This document shows, one piece after another, positions 34,636 to 45,366 of a stretch of DNA of 64,000 nt. The notes under the pieces were generated by a model that saw nothing but the letters and a program-made list of their open reading frames with translations, was not told the origin of the DNA and searched no databases. The DNA lies in assembly GCA_025617745.1 (NCBI GenBank), contig CM046858.1, positions 30,084,534 to 30,148,533 of the forward strand. The letters are read 5' to 3'. Position numbers and translations under genes: made by a program. The first letter of the stretch is position 1. Every line of letters starts with the position of its first letter. Source of the DNA: Heliocidaris erythrogramma. Taxonomy: Eukaryota; Echinodermata; Echinoidea; Camarodonta; Echinometridae.

Positions 34636-35190
34636 CCAAATCATTTTTTTAATGAATGTTTAGCAGTTTAAGGAGCCGGTCCAACTCCCGTGAAAGTGCT
34701 GAAATAGCACGCTGTGTGCATTCAATCGGCACTCTGAGTGCAGTCCCTCTGCATGCCCTCAAAATGCCCTCAAAAAGTGCTATATACAGCACTTCAGTTT
34801 TTACAGTGTACAGATGACGTCAAAATAAGACGTCCTCATGACGTCTTGCGTTGGTGCAAGTTGTCGTTTATTGACGTAATTACAGGACGTAAAAAAGACG
34901 AAAACCACGACGTAAATATCACGTAATTTTTACCACTTTCTGCTATCAGGGAAAGTGAAGATGGAAAGCAATAAAAAAAGAGGATAAAAAGAATAAATAT
35001 AAACAGTAACATTATGAAAGATGGAAAACAAAATGATAAAAGCAATAAAAGAATAACGTAATGAAAGGAAAGGTGGAAAGAAAAAATTAATAAAAGGATT
35101 AAAAACAACTGAATTAGTAATTACGCGATGCGTAATATTATGTCCCTGCCAGAAGTGTAGATCTGTGGAATGGCTGTTAATTTATGTAAT

Positions 35191-37019
35191 TGTATCCCCC
35201 GGCAGTATGCCGGAGGATACTTTGGATTCAGCAGCGTTTCGCCGCCGCCGCCGCCGCCGCGTCACATTCTTGTGTGCGCTCTAGCGGTCACATTTCTCGA
35301 CGAATTTCTTTCAGACTTCCTATGGATGTGTATCTTGGTAAAATCTGGACCCCTATAGTTTCTGGTGATGCTGCCCCCAGTGTTCCGTCTTTTATAGGGT
35401 AAAAGGCCATATTTTTGGGGAAAGTTTGTGTGCGCTCTAGCGGTCACATTTCTCAACGGATTTTGTTTAAATTTTGTATGAAGGTGTCTCTTGGTAGTAA
35501 AATCTGGAACCCTATAGATTTTGGTGATGCTGCCCCCAGTGTTCCGTCTTTTATAGGGTCAAAGGTCATATTTTGATAGATGTCTTGTGTGTACTCTTGT
35601 GTGCGCTCTGGCGGTCACATTTCTCAACGGATTTTGTTCAAATTTTACATGAAGGTGTCTCTTGGTGTAATTTAAAAACCTATAGTGTTTGGTGATGCTG
35701 CCCCCAGTGTCCCGTCTTTTATAGGGTCAAAGGTCATACTTCAGGACATGTCGTGAGTGCACTCTGCAGGCCACATTTCTCAATGGATTTTGTTCAAATT
35801 TTGTATGGAGATGTATCTTGGTATAATCTACACATGTTTAATTTTTGGTGATGCTGCCCTCATTGTTCCGTCCTTTATAGGGTCAAAGGTCATTTTTCCA
35901 TTTCTTGCACTCTTACTTCTGCATTTCTTGACGGATTTCGTTCAAATTTTGCATGAAGGTGTCCCTTGGTGTAATCTAAAAACCTGTAGTTTTTGGTGAT
36001 GCTGCCACCAGTGTCCCGTCTTTTATAGGGTCAAAGGTCATACTTCAAGGGATGGCGTGAGTTCACTCTGCAGGCCACATTTCTTGATGGATTTCTTTCA
36101 AATTTTGTATGGAGATGTATCTTGGTATAATCTACACATCTTTACTGTTTGGTGATGCTGCCCTCATTGTTCCGTCCTTTATAGGGTCAAAGCTCATTTG
36201 TCCCTTTTGTGCACTCTTACTTCTGCATTTCTTGACGGATTTCATTCAAATTTTGTATGGAGATGTATCTTGGTATAATCTACACATATTTAATTTTTGG
36301 TGATGCTGCCCTCATTGTTCCGTCCTTTATAGGGTCAAAGGTCATTTTTCCATTTCTTGCACTCTTACTTCTGCATTTCTTGAAGGATTGCGTTCAAATT
36401 TTGCATGAAGGTGTCCCTTGGTGTAATCTAAAAACCTGTAGTTTTTGGTGATGCTGCCACCAGTGTCCCGTCTTTTATAGGGTCAAAGGTCATACTTCAA
36501 GGGATGGCGTGAGTTCACTCTGCAGGCCACATTTCTTAATGGATTTCTTTCAAATTTTGTATGGAGATGTATCTTGGTATAATCTACACATCTTTACTGT
36601 TTGGTGATGCTGCCCTCATTGTTCCGTCCTTTATAGGGTCAAAGCTCATTTGTCCCTTTTGTGCACTCTTACTTCTGCATTTCTTGACAGATTTCATTCA
36701 AATTTTGTATGTAGGTCCATTATAGATTACACCTCTACAGTTTTTGGTGATGCTGCCTCTAGTGTTCCGTCTTTCATAGGATCAAAGGTCATATTTTAGT
36801 GGATGTCTTATGTGCGCTCTGAGGTCATATTTCTTCTGAATTTTCTATAAATATGCATTATACTCTAATCTACACAAATCGTTTTGGTAATGCTGCTCCT
36901 GGTGTTGACAATATTCCGGGCCACTGGCGGCAATTTCTACACCATCCTTTTGTTTGAGGGAGGGGATGGGGGAGGGTCTTTGTCCCTCCTTCAAATCGCT
37001 GCCAGCGCCGGGGGATACA
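35191..37019. repeat. tandem-repeat element M, about 150-bp units
   Basis: The ends TGTATCCCCCGGC and GCCGGGGGATACA are inverted. Inside are about ten units of 145-165 bp built on GGTGATGCTGCCCCCAGTG, TTCCGTCTTTTATAGGGTC and AAAGGTCAT. Units at 35906, 36210, 36358 and 36662, and a 452-bp spacing between the blocks at 36043 and 36495, show a three-unit higher-order repeat. A (GCC)n run lies at 35241-35260. Short frames repeat because the DNA repeats. Confidence 0.8.
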
Positions 37020-37039
37020 TTTCGCATTGCGCGGCACGA

Positions 37040-37478
37040 GGAATGCACATTTCTAGTTTCTGATAGAACCTTGAAGATAAATGTGAGAAATGAATTATCA
37101 AATTAATGTTTTATGATTATAAATGCATTTTCTGTTGATTTTGAATAAATTACAATAAATTTGCCTAATTAATGAATTTCAAAATTCTGTGTAGAGGTTT
37201 GACAGCCCCTACCCTGCCTATCAGATAAAACAATCAGATTCAAAATACGGTGTGAAATAGAGGAGAAGTAGCATTTTTCGTTGATTTTGAATAAATTTGC
37301 ATAAATTTGCATAATTGATGAATTTCATGATTTTGTGTAGAAGTTTGGAAGCCCCCACTCAGCCCTATCAGATAAAACAATCAGAATCAAAATCGGCAAA
37401 GAAATGACCGAGAAGTAGCATTTTCTAACTTTGTGAGCACACACGGACGGACGGACACACGGACGGACGGACGGACCT
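37040..37478. repeat. duplicated unit plus GGAC microsatellite in J
   Basis: Two copies of a unit of about 190 bp share ATTTTGAATAAATT, TTTGTGTAGA and ATCAGATAAAACAATCAGA. They are followed by an interrupted (GGAC)n tract at about 37443-37478 that abuts the right arm of J. Confidence 0.7.
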
Positions 37479-37762
37479 TTTGTTGTATTCTTTGTTTCCT
37501 TTCATCATATTTTCTTCCATCCTTCCTACCCTTCTATTCTCTCTTTATAGTTCATGTTTTTCTTTGCATTATCCTTCTATTGTTTTCTTTATTCCCTTGT
37601 TTGTCGTTTTTAGCCTGAAAACGGGAAAAATCATACTGAGATGGGCTCTTTTTTCAATTTGTCCCCTTGAAGACACCTTCCTGAAAAATGTTCGAAAATT
37701 TCTACCAACGCGACGCGACGTTACCCGACTGTTTAGCAAAAGCCCTAAGACGTAGGTACAGT

Positions 37763-38120
37763 GCACTTATACATGTACAAGATTATCTGAACGACTGAAG
37801 ATAACCTTGTACTCCAGACTTTATGGGTGAATAGGCTTCAATAGCTTTTGTGTGTATATCAGCAGGCCCTTTTCCAGGCTAGATCATTCATACTACAGTC
37901 TACAGGAGAGGAAAATAATTATTTAAAATTTCACTTTCAAGTCTGAACTCCCTACATTTGTGGCAAAGTAAGACTTACGAATTAAGAGTTGAAGAGTTCC
38001 TGAATCAGGTAATCTAGCAAATTTAAGAAAATTAAATCTTGTTTAGAGCAATTTTGTTGTCTGCTTTTGACTGCTGCAACAGTGAATGTTGGACACGGTC
38101 CCACATAGGCAAGGGCCTAA
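37763..38120 (+). repeat. P repeat, copy 1
   Basis: Begins TTATACATGTACAAG and runs through ATAGGCTTCAATAGCTTTTG to CACATAGGCAAGGGCC. It is followed by the right arm of E. Direct copies occur at about 39775-40340 and 40765-41075. Confidence 0.7.
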
Positions 38121-38992
38121 CTAGTATGAGTGACTGTAGTGTAGAGTGTACTGTAGAGACTAGCCCCGGGACGCTGCCACGAAGTGGCAGCGTCCTGAGT
38201 GAAACCAGTACGATTCCGTGGGTCTCACAATTTACCAATGTTCAAATGACCATTGAAAATATGGCCATATAAGTTATTTTTTGGAATTAAAGTATCATAT
38301 ATACGATGCCACTTACCTAAACAGACCTTCCGCAAATCAGCTTTTCCTAAAAATGTGTAGAATCGATGAATGTCACTTTTTACTCTCAATTTTCGAAACC
38401 AGTCCCATTCGCCATGTTGTTAAAGCAGAAACGAAAATAGGCACTTGCGCATGCGCCTATGAATATTTATTACAATGACGTCATAGTTTTTGTCACAGGA
38501 ATAATGAATATTCATATATCCACTGTGATCCGCCGATATCTACTCGCTCGAGCTCTTGCCTCCTACTTGTCTTAATGAATATTCATAATGCTCCCTTCTT
38601 GTCTATATAATTATTGGAGCTGCTGACGCATGCGCATTGCAAGCAAAACACCGACCTACGGAAGTTTTTAGTACAGGCTCTTGGAGATAAATATGCCTTT
38701 TTTGTATCATCCTCATTGAAAAGAAAGACGACAGTCAATCGGAAAGTATTGTAAGTACCTAAAGTAGCCTAAAATCAATTAATGTCATGTTTCATGGCTA
38801 TCATTTTGACAAACGACCTTGTAATTAAGAGACATCCAAGCAGTCAAAGGACTGCTGATGGCAGCCCGAACACGAAGCGTTCGGGCTGCCGCAGTAACTG
38901 TAGAGACTAGAGTCTACAGCCCTGAAAAATATTATTAGACCAAGCTTCTGTAGTAATCAAATCAAAGGTACCAAATACAAACTAAAAATGAA

Positions 38993-39467
38993 CAGTAGAG
39001 GCGTACGGCTGATAATATCGGGAGACTCTCTCCCATATTGGAGACTTTTTTAGCTTACAAGTCAAGAGGATAAGAGAAACAACACCAACAACAAGGCAAT
39101 TTATCCCAGCCAAATCTTTGCCTCATCGAGGTCAGAAAGTGAGAAACCCATTTGTTTTGTGTGTGGGTCATAACAAAAACTGTTATGAAAACAAAAGTAG
39201 ACGGTGAATCTTTGATTGAAGTAGACGTTCAAAAGGGGTAATTTCTCTTGAGGAATCTGTTTATGCCTTATCATATTTTCATTTTGCGCCGAGGTAGATC
39301 TAATCCCTTTGCCGCAAATGTAAACAAAGCAAATCGATCTCCCAAATGGCAGACTGTCTCCAAAAATCAGCTAGAGACCAAAATTATTTACAGAAGTCTC
39401 TGTCTGATATCAGAGACAATCTCCCAAATGGGAGAGAGTCTCCGATATCGGTCGTTTGCCTCTACTG
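38993..39467. mobile_element. element Q, MITE-like, 475 bp
   Basis: CAGTAGAGGC at the left is inverted at the right, and an inner inverted block GGAGACTCTCTCCCAT follows in both arms. ATGAA flanks both sides (5 bp), possibly the target duplication. No coding capacity is supported. Confidence 0.6.
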
Positions 39468-39774
39468 ATGAAAATGATTTATATTTGTATTTCATTGAAT
39501 GAATAACAATTCCAGCAATTGTACCTTCCTTTTTATGATATTTTATTTCCTTCTTACCACAAATATAACACTTTCAGTAACCATTCTTGGTTTAATAATT
39601 TTTTCCATGGCTGTATTTTTTAAATTAAAGTATCCGATGCCACTTATCTAATCAGCTCTTCATAAATATATAGAGATTAGAGTCGACCAAATGTCACCTT
39701 TTTTCACTCAATTAATTATAATCCTCCCTTCTCGTCTCTCGCAAGCGAGAACGACACGCATGCGTATTGCAAAC

Positions 39775-40340
39775 TATACAATGGCCCACTTATACATGTA
39801 CAAGCTTATCTGAAGATAACCTTGTACTCCAGACTAGCTTTTACGGGTGAATAGGCTTCAATAGCTTTTGTGTGTATCAGCAGGCCCTTTACCAGGCTAG
39901 ATCATTCATACAGGAGAGGAAAATAATTATTTAAAATTTCACTTTCAAGTCTGAATCCCTACATTTGTGGCAAAGTAAGAGTTGAAGAGTCCCTGAATCA
40001 GGTAATCAAGCAAATTTAAGAAAATTAAATCTTGTTTAGAGCAATTTTGTTGTCTGCTTTTGACTGCTGCAACAGTGAATGTTGGACACAGTCCCACATA
40101 GGCAAGGGCCTATGAGTGACACTGGTCTACGAAAGTTTTTAGTACAGGAGCTGGAAAATTAATAGGCCTTTTTAATATCATCCTCATCAAAAAGAAAGAC
40201 GGAAAGTATTGTACATGTAAGTAGGTCTACCTAAAGTAGCCTTAAAAGAAGTTATGTCATGTTTCATTGTATAATTTTGGCATACGATCTTGGATTTAAG
40301 AGGCACCCAATCTTTGAAAGGACTGCTGTGCGTGAAATTT
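39775..40340 (+). repeat. P repeat, copy 2
   Basis: Direct copy of 37763-38120 continuing into a shortened version of the E right arm (GAAAGTTTTTAGTACAGG). It is an internally deleted duplicate of the P plus E-arm unit. Confidence 0.65.
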
Positions 40341-40764
40341 TTAAATAATAAAATAATGCAAAAAATTCTTATAAAACAAAGCATGCAATGAACACAACTT
40401 TTCATTTTTATTATAACAATCGGTATTCATGCAAAAAACGAGTCAAAATGATGAAAAAGGTCTTATTTTAGATATTTTATTCACAAGCCTCAAAATGTTG
40501 TCTTTCACGTCAAAACGCCCGAACTGCGTGTAAAATGAATTAGTGCGCAGAGATGGGCACCATTGCTTTTTTAACGTTGAAATGGCACGGCTGCCGTTTC
40601 TTGTGAAAATGGCATTGTTCTTGCTCTTATTTTGATGAGATTTTTTGCAAACTTACTCTTTATTTTAGAATATCGGGAATAATACAAAGTTAAGCATTAG
40701 AGAAATGTTGGAAAAATTCATTTTCAGGTCAAATCTTAGGTGCGCAGACAGCGCTCCCATCATA

Positions 40765-41075
40765 CAAGCTTATCTTCAGATAGGCTTTTAAATGTCTACT
40801 CCACAGTAGCTGTAACAGGTGAATAGGCTTCAATAGGTTTTGTGTGTATTAGCGGGAATTGGTCCATAATTTCTAGGTCATTCATACATTTCAACTCTGA
40901 AACCTCACATTTGTAGCATAGTAAGGGTTCAAGAGTCCCTGAATCAGGTAATCTGGCATATTTAAGAAAATGAAATCTTGTTTAGAGCAAATTGTTGTGT
41001 GTTTTTGACTACTGCATCACTACATCAGTGAATGTTTGGCACAGTCCCACGTAGGCATGGGCCTATGAGTGGAGC
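40765..41075 (+). repeat. P repeat, copy 3 (most diverged)
   Basis: Shares GGTGAATAGGCTTCAATAG, CCTGAATCAGGTAATC and CAGTCCCACGTAGGCA in the same order as copies 1 and 2, with more substitutions. Sequence between copies 2 and 3 shows no gene. Confidence 0.6.
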
Positions 41076-41589
41076 TAAGATGAAGAGGTTAAAACACCAA
41101 TAATAGGCAAAATTAATTTTGAGAAAATACTTCCTTCTATATTTTAGGATGATAGAAAATCTAATTTCATGCCAAGTTCTTCAATAGGATCTTTACAGTT
41201 GACACATATTTCTCACACTCACAGTCTCATTTACAGTAATTGTGCCAATCAAGTCCCAAGAGTTTTATCAAATTAAAATTTGAGTAAGAACATGAAGAAC
41301 AATCTCATTTTTACACACAAAAGATGGCAGCGTCATTTTGCATTGCTAAAGAAACACTCCCCATTTCTGCCAACTCATTCAAGTTTACACACAGTTCAGG
41401 ATTTTGGCATGAAATATGTCATCTTGAGGCTTGTAAATAGATTTGCTGAAATAATCTTGCAATAAAATGTAAATATTTTAAAGGTTGAATGTTTGTTGTA
41501 TTTTTTCGAAGATGAATAATGTAGTTCCATGCATTCACAGATAAGGGCCAGGGCACTTCACAGACATACTAGCACTCTGGTTACAGCCC
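41076..41589. other. AT-rich intron sequence
   Basis: No recognised repeat or gene between P copy 3 and element R. Confidence 0.5.
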
Positions 41590-43351
41590 TATAGCTAGAA
41601 AGTCTGATAGCGGGTCCGATAGACCGACACTCAATAGATAGAAGGTTCGATAGACCGAATGTACGAGAGGGTCCATTAGACAGACGGTTCTATAGACCGA
41701 ATCGGCGGAGGGTCCGATAGTCCGAAGGTTCTATAGATCGAATGTCCAACGGGGTCCGATAGTCAGAAGGTCCGATAGACAGAAGGTTCTATAGACCGAA
41801 TCGGCAAAAGGGTACGATAGTCCGAAGGTTCAGTAGGGGTCCGATAGTTTTTGAAACATGGAAATTATATGGTGCACACTAAAGCCCCGAGGCCCATCAT
41901 GCCCAAAGCATTTTTTTTCTAGTGGAAAGGGCGTCCCCTTCTAACACAAGTGTTATTTTTTAAACAAAGAATTTTTATGGGGTGCACACTTTATAGTTGA
42001 ATTTTCATTAAAAGACAACAAAACATAAGATTCTGACAACAAAAGATTCTGACCGATAAAAATGAACTTGTTTCAATTAGGCCCTACCACCTTCTTGGGA
42101 GGGGGTGTTTCCATTTTTTTAGGGTTATCAGGTGATATTTTCCTACCAGCTATGATGTCAGCTTTTATACTTTCTTGAATGTTCACCAACTACACCCGTA
42201 CTACTACCTTATGGCAAATTTTAGTCTGTGGACTAAGTCGGGTAAATTATACCATTTTTTTTTTTTTGGGGGGGGGTTGGGGGCATTCAAGAATAGTCGG
42301 ATACCTCACTTCTCGAATATTATGATATTCGGGCTTCTTGTTGCTGCAGGACGTAAGAGGTGCTTGCTGCAAGAAACAATCTAGGCCTAGTTTCTTGATT
42401 GTATGAGCGAGCAAAGCGAGCGAACGAGAGAGAGAGAGAAAAAAAGAATTTTGTATCCTGAGAATAGGTTCTAGCGTATTGTTATTCCGTTCTTATAATC
42501 TGTGTAACATGTTGTCGGCATCTTCCGTTCTCATATTGGGAAGAGACTATTGGTCACAGGCCATTATTTCTGAAAATTCATCTCTTTAGCCCCTTTAGGT
42601 CAACTTGCCGCTCGATTCCTTTCAGTTATGTTGCTAACATTCTTTGAGTAGAAAAATAGCATAACAATAGCTAGAGATTCATGATGCAATCCAAATAACT
42701 TCCATAAGAATATGACTTATTAATATAATTGGCATTGGTTTATATACATAAATATGGCGATTATATTAATAACTAATATCAATAATGAAAATATAATGGG
42801 CATTGGTAAATAACCCTAATAATGCTAGTGAGCGAAGTTTTTGAATTTTTGTTTTCTTCTCTTTCCTTTCTGATTTCTTCTTTTCTTTTTCTCTTCTTTT
42901 CCTTTCTTTTCTCTTCTTTTCCTTTCTTTTCTTTTCTTTTCCTTTCTTTTCTTTTCTTCTTTCCTTTTCAACCTCTTCCTTTTTTGCTTTTTCTTTGATT
43001 GGAATGCCCCCACTTATTTTAACCACTTATTTTTTTTACCCACTTATCATTTTATCCACTATTTTACCCTTTTTACGTATTTATTGTCAGTCTATCGGAC
43101 ATTCTAACTATCGGACCCTTACTGAACCTTCGGACTATCGGACCCTTTTGCCGATTCGGTCTATAGAACCTGTCTACTGGACCCTCATGTACATTCGGAC
43201 TATCGAACCTTCTGACTATCGGACCCTTTTGCCGATTCGGTCTATAGAACCTTCTGTCTACTGGACCCTCTCGTACATTCGGTCTATCGAACCTTCTATC
43301 TATTGGGTGTCGGTCTATCGGACCTGCTAACTATCGGACCTTCTAGCTATA
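41590..43351. mobile_element. element R with minirepeat arms
   Basis: TATAGCTAGAA at the left and TTCTAGCTATA at the right form the ends. The arms (about 41590-41850 and 43089-43351) are inverted copies of each other. Each is an array of roughly 20-25-bp units of the type GGTCCGATAGACCGAA with variants TCTATAGACCGAATCGGC and TAGTCCGAAGG. The 1.2 kb loop contains AGCGAGCGAACGAGAGAG and a CT-rich tract (about 42840-42990). No transposase. No target duplication resolved. Confidence 0.7.
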
Positions 43352-43528
43352 TGGATGACCCCAGCACTCTAGCCATACAGTAAAATTTCTTGTAAATGGG
43401 ACCTCTAGAGCCCCAGTCTTCCATCTATCCACTATAACCAATTTTCCAAATAACCGATTAGACTCTATATATCCCCCATATAATCAAACTTTCAATCCTC
43501 ATTTTCTTTCATAAATAATTTTGTTCAG

Positions 43529-43691
43529 GCGCTATACCAAAATAATCCTGAGAAGTTCAAATCACCTGACATCCGAGGTGTGCTTGAGTTTGAATGGGAG
43601 GAGTACGTGGATGAACAGAAGAAAGCCTTACAAGATGAGACATGGGTTTTTAATGAAAAGGCGATGACCTATGTCAATGGAGAGTTCTTAG
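43529..43691 (+). CDS. PPIL6: PPIL6 coding exon 2 (residues 32-86)
   Basis: A TTTTGTTCAG acceptor precedes a frame open throughout that ends at TTAG|GTAAGC, a strong phase-1 donor. It reads ALYQNNPEKFKSPDI, then an acidic LEFEWEEYVDEQKKAL stretch, DETWVF, and ends YVNGEFLG. The spacing of P-x-K-F, E-F-x-W-x-x-Y, the basic/Leu segment, ETW and VNG-x-FLG follows the N-terminal extension of vertebrate PPIL6, where the next residue begins the region leading to the cyclophilin domain. Together with exon 1 it gives 85 complete codons plus one base. No exon 3 was found in the remaining 20 kb, much of which is transposon, so the gene runs off the window. Confidence 0.8.
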
Positions 43692-44130
43692 GTAAGCTGT
43701 AGGCAATCTATTTTCATATCTTAAAGCCCTAAATTTACACAAGGCTTTATTTCAATTGTATAATTACCTGCGTTAATACATGCAGAATCTAAGAAGGAAA
43801 TTTTATTGATGCACCAGTAATTCAACACAATTTTTGGTTGCACAGTTTGTAGTGCATTCACCCTTTGTACGATATCACTCACACAAGATGCATAAAAAGT
43901 GGTGCTAGTCACTTTTTCAGTTGTACGTCGGCGAAATGATGCCTCAAATGCAAAAAAATCGCACATGTAATGACCGGAGACGATCTGCGTTATTTTCTTG
44001 CTCCAAAGCAATTTCATACAAAAATTACTGTATAAAGTTGCCTTAAACTGAACCTCCTAAATACCGCCATCTTTTAATAGGATTTGGAAAACATCTGTGC
44101 ATCTCATTTTCCCATAATGCACCATTTTTG
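43692..44130. other. PPIL6: PPIL6 intron 2, no repeat recognised
   Basis: Unique-looking intronic sequence after the exon 2 donor. No exon was recognised. Confidence 0.5.
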
Positions 44131-44560
44131 TCTCGCCTGCGTAAGCAAAAGCGAAACATAGCCGCCACTTTTTCCGAAGGCGGCGACGGCGTCAACAATT
44201 GTGGAAATGGTCTCATTTCAAAAGTATATGTTCAATTCTCATGAAACTTGCACACAAGGGTTGTAGAGTATCACAAATAATGTGGAACAAATTTCAGGTA
44301 AAAAGTCAAGGTCAAAGGTCAGTTAGGGTCAATTGAATTAAATTATGTTCCAAAAACTTAACCAGAGGTTAAGTTTTTGGAACACAATTTAATTCAATTC
44401 AAAAATTTAACCCAAGGTTAAGTTTTTGAATTTTTCTTTATTTCAAAAGTATTTGTTCAAGTTCTTTGAAACTTGGCATCATTCTTGGTAGGAATTGTCT
44501 AAATGTTCTCCTCTTCAAATGAATACCCCAGTCTTACATTTTCATCACATTAAAGGTCAC
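44131..44560. repeat. dispersed repeat with 33-bp hairpin
   Basis: Starts TTGTCTCGCCTGCGTAAGC, then GCCGCCACTTTTTCCGAAGG, a motif I associate with echinoderm repeats. AAGGTCAAAGGTCAG occurs near 44310. Positions 44331-44363 and 44367-44399 form a hairpin of 33 bp with one mismatch and a 3-nt loop, followed by a second smaller one (TTTAACCCAAGGTTAAG). Confidence 0.6.
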
Positions 44561-44570
44561 CTACTGACAG

Positions 44571-44697
44571 TGTAGCATATTCAGATGGACGCAAGTAATT
44601 GGTTTCACATCATGTACATGTATGTGGTATGTTTTATTATGTTACTATGAAGTGCCAAGTGTTACATTCCTTGGCTATGAGATGCCAATACATAACA
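44571..44697 (-). repeat. 3' LTR of the Ty3/gypsy element
   Basis: 127 bp, TGT...ACA, matching 51935-52059 with scattered substitutions and small indels. Preceded by GACAG. Confidence 0.85.
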
Positions 44698-44713
44698 TCT
44701 CCCTTTTTTTCAA
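44698..44713 (-). other. polypurine tract of the Ty3/gypsy element
   Basis: On the minus strand GTTGAAAAAAAGGGAG lies immediately before the 3' LTR, the expected site for second-strand priming. Confidence 0.75.
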
Positions 44714-45366
44714 CAAGATGAAAGAAATATGGCTTTGTAATAACAAAACAAAGTGAATACATAAAAGAGTGGACTTTTCGTAAGTCTCTGAGTTCAAACT
44801 GAGTTCGACTGAGTTCTGTGAACTGAGTTCATTTCTTGCGTAGCCGTTGCCAAATTTGAATACATGCATCTTGTAGAGTTATGTGCTTTTGAACTTTCAC
44901 TTTCTAACCGGGACCAAAAATATATATGTATTGATGCGCTTCGATTATGGAACTGCAAGTGATAAACACAAAAATTATAGGGGAGAGGTTACAAGCACTT
45001 CACCCTTATCCTGAATCTTTACCATTCAGGTCCTTACTGAAGTGGTCCATCCATGTTGTAAGGTTTCTCGTTTTTGTGAAACTATAGAAGGGAGGGGTTA
45101 CCAGCACTTCACCATCATCCTGAATTTTTACTATTCATGTCCCTACAGATGTGTCTGCAAATAATGTTGATCTTCGGACACCACCTTCAAGCTGTTGAAT
45201 CGGCAGGGATAATTTTTCGCTCAATTTTTGTTGTATAATTAGGCGAGGAGAACTTATCCTTGAGAATTGGCTACACAAATAAAATATGTTGAAGAAGAAA
45301 AAAAAAACCTATGCTACTCTAACCTAACAGTGCTAAAAAAAAAATTCTTCTCTACTTTACTCATCA

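Larger units (their letters stand above)
34293..34808. mobile_element. element L with two divergent tRNA-like heads, in K
   Basis: Bounded by CACTGTAAAAACT and its inverse, with TA on each side (34291-34292 and 34809-34810). Two RNA polymerase III-type promoters lie inside in opposite directions. On the minus strand an exact A box (34452-34462) pairs with a near-consensus B box (about 34410-34420). On the + strand an exact A box (TAGTCTAGCGG, 34580-34590) is followed by a degenerate B box (GGTCCGAAGCT, about 34622-34632). They look like two SINE heads placed back to back. Confidence 0.6.
34139..34950. mobile_element. element K, foldback nested in J
   Basis: CCTGATAGCAGAAAGTG at the left is inverted at the right. 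The arms (about 155 bp) are rich in TGACGTC/GACGTC motifs such as ATTTACGTCGTGGTTTTCGT, AAGACGTC and GACGTCATCT. Element L occupies the loop. A target duplication was not resolved. Confidence 0.75.
33338..37744. mobile_element. element J, hAT-like, 4.4 kb
   Basis: CTAAGACG (8 bp) flanks both ends (33330-33337 and 37745-37752). The termini GGCTTTTGCTAAACAGTCGG are inverted at the right end, and the arms extend about 270 bp (33338-33607 and 37476-37744). The interior holds purine-rich minisatellite (about 33600-34138 and 34951-35105), K with L inside, and tandem-repeat element M. No hAT transposase was recognised. Frames in the arms and minisatellite are artefacts of skewed composition. Confidence 0.8.
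28567..38910. mobile_element. large inverted-repeat structure E with nested elements
   Basis: The left arm (about 28567-29247) and right arm (about 38190-38910) are inverted copies of about 700 bp with moderate divergence. Both end in a small hairpin made of GCAGCCCGAACAC and its complement. Each arm carries an NRF1-type GCGCATGCGC, ACATGGCGAA and a donor-like TTTAG|GTAAGT (left: 28984-28993, ATG 29025, donor 29125), pointing inward. The interior is filled by N, F, H, J and their nested passengers. The outer limits and any target duplication were not resolved, so E may be one transposon or an inverted duplication. Confidence 0.55.

Noticed and set aside
35757-36451. Repeated 60-80-codon frames (MEMYLGIIYT...)
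   Set aside because: They repeat because tandem element M repeats. There is no start context or known domain.
42766-43026. Lys/Glu-rich minus-strand protein
   Set aside because: Encoded by a TTTTC/CTTTT simple repeat in the loop of element R.
42995-43330. 111-codon frame of Arg/Thr/Ile/Glu repeats
   Set aside because: It is the minirepeat right arm of element R translated. The left arm is the same DNA inverted.
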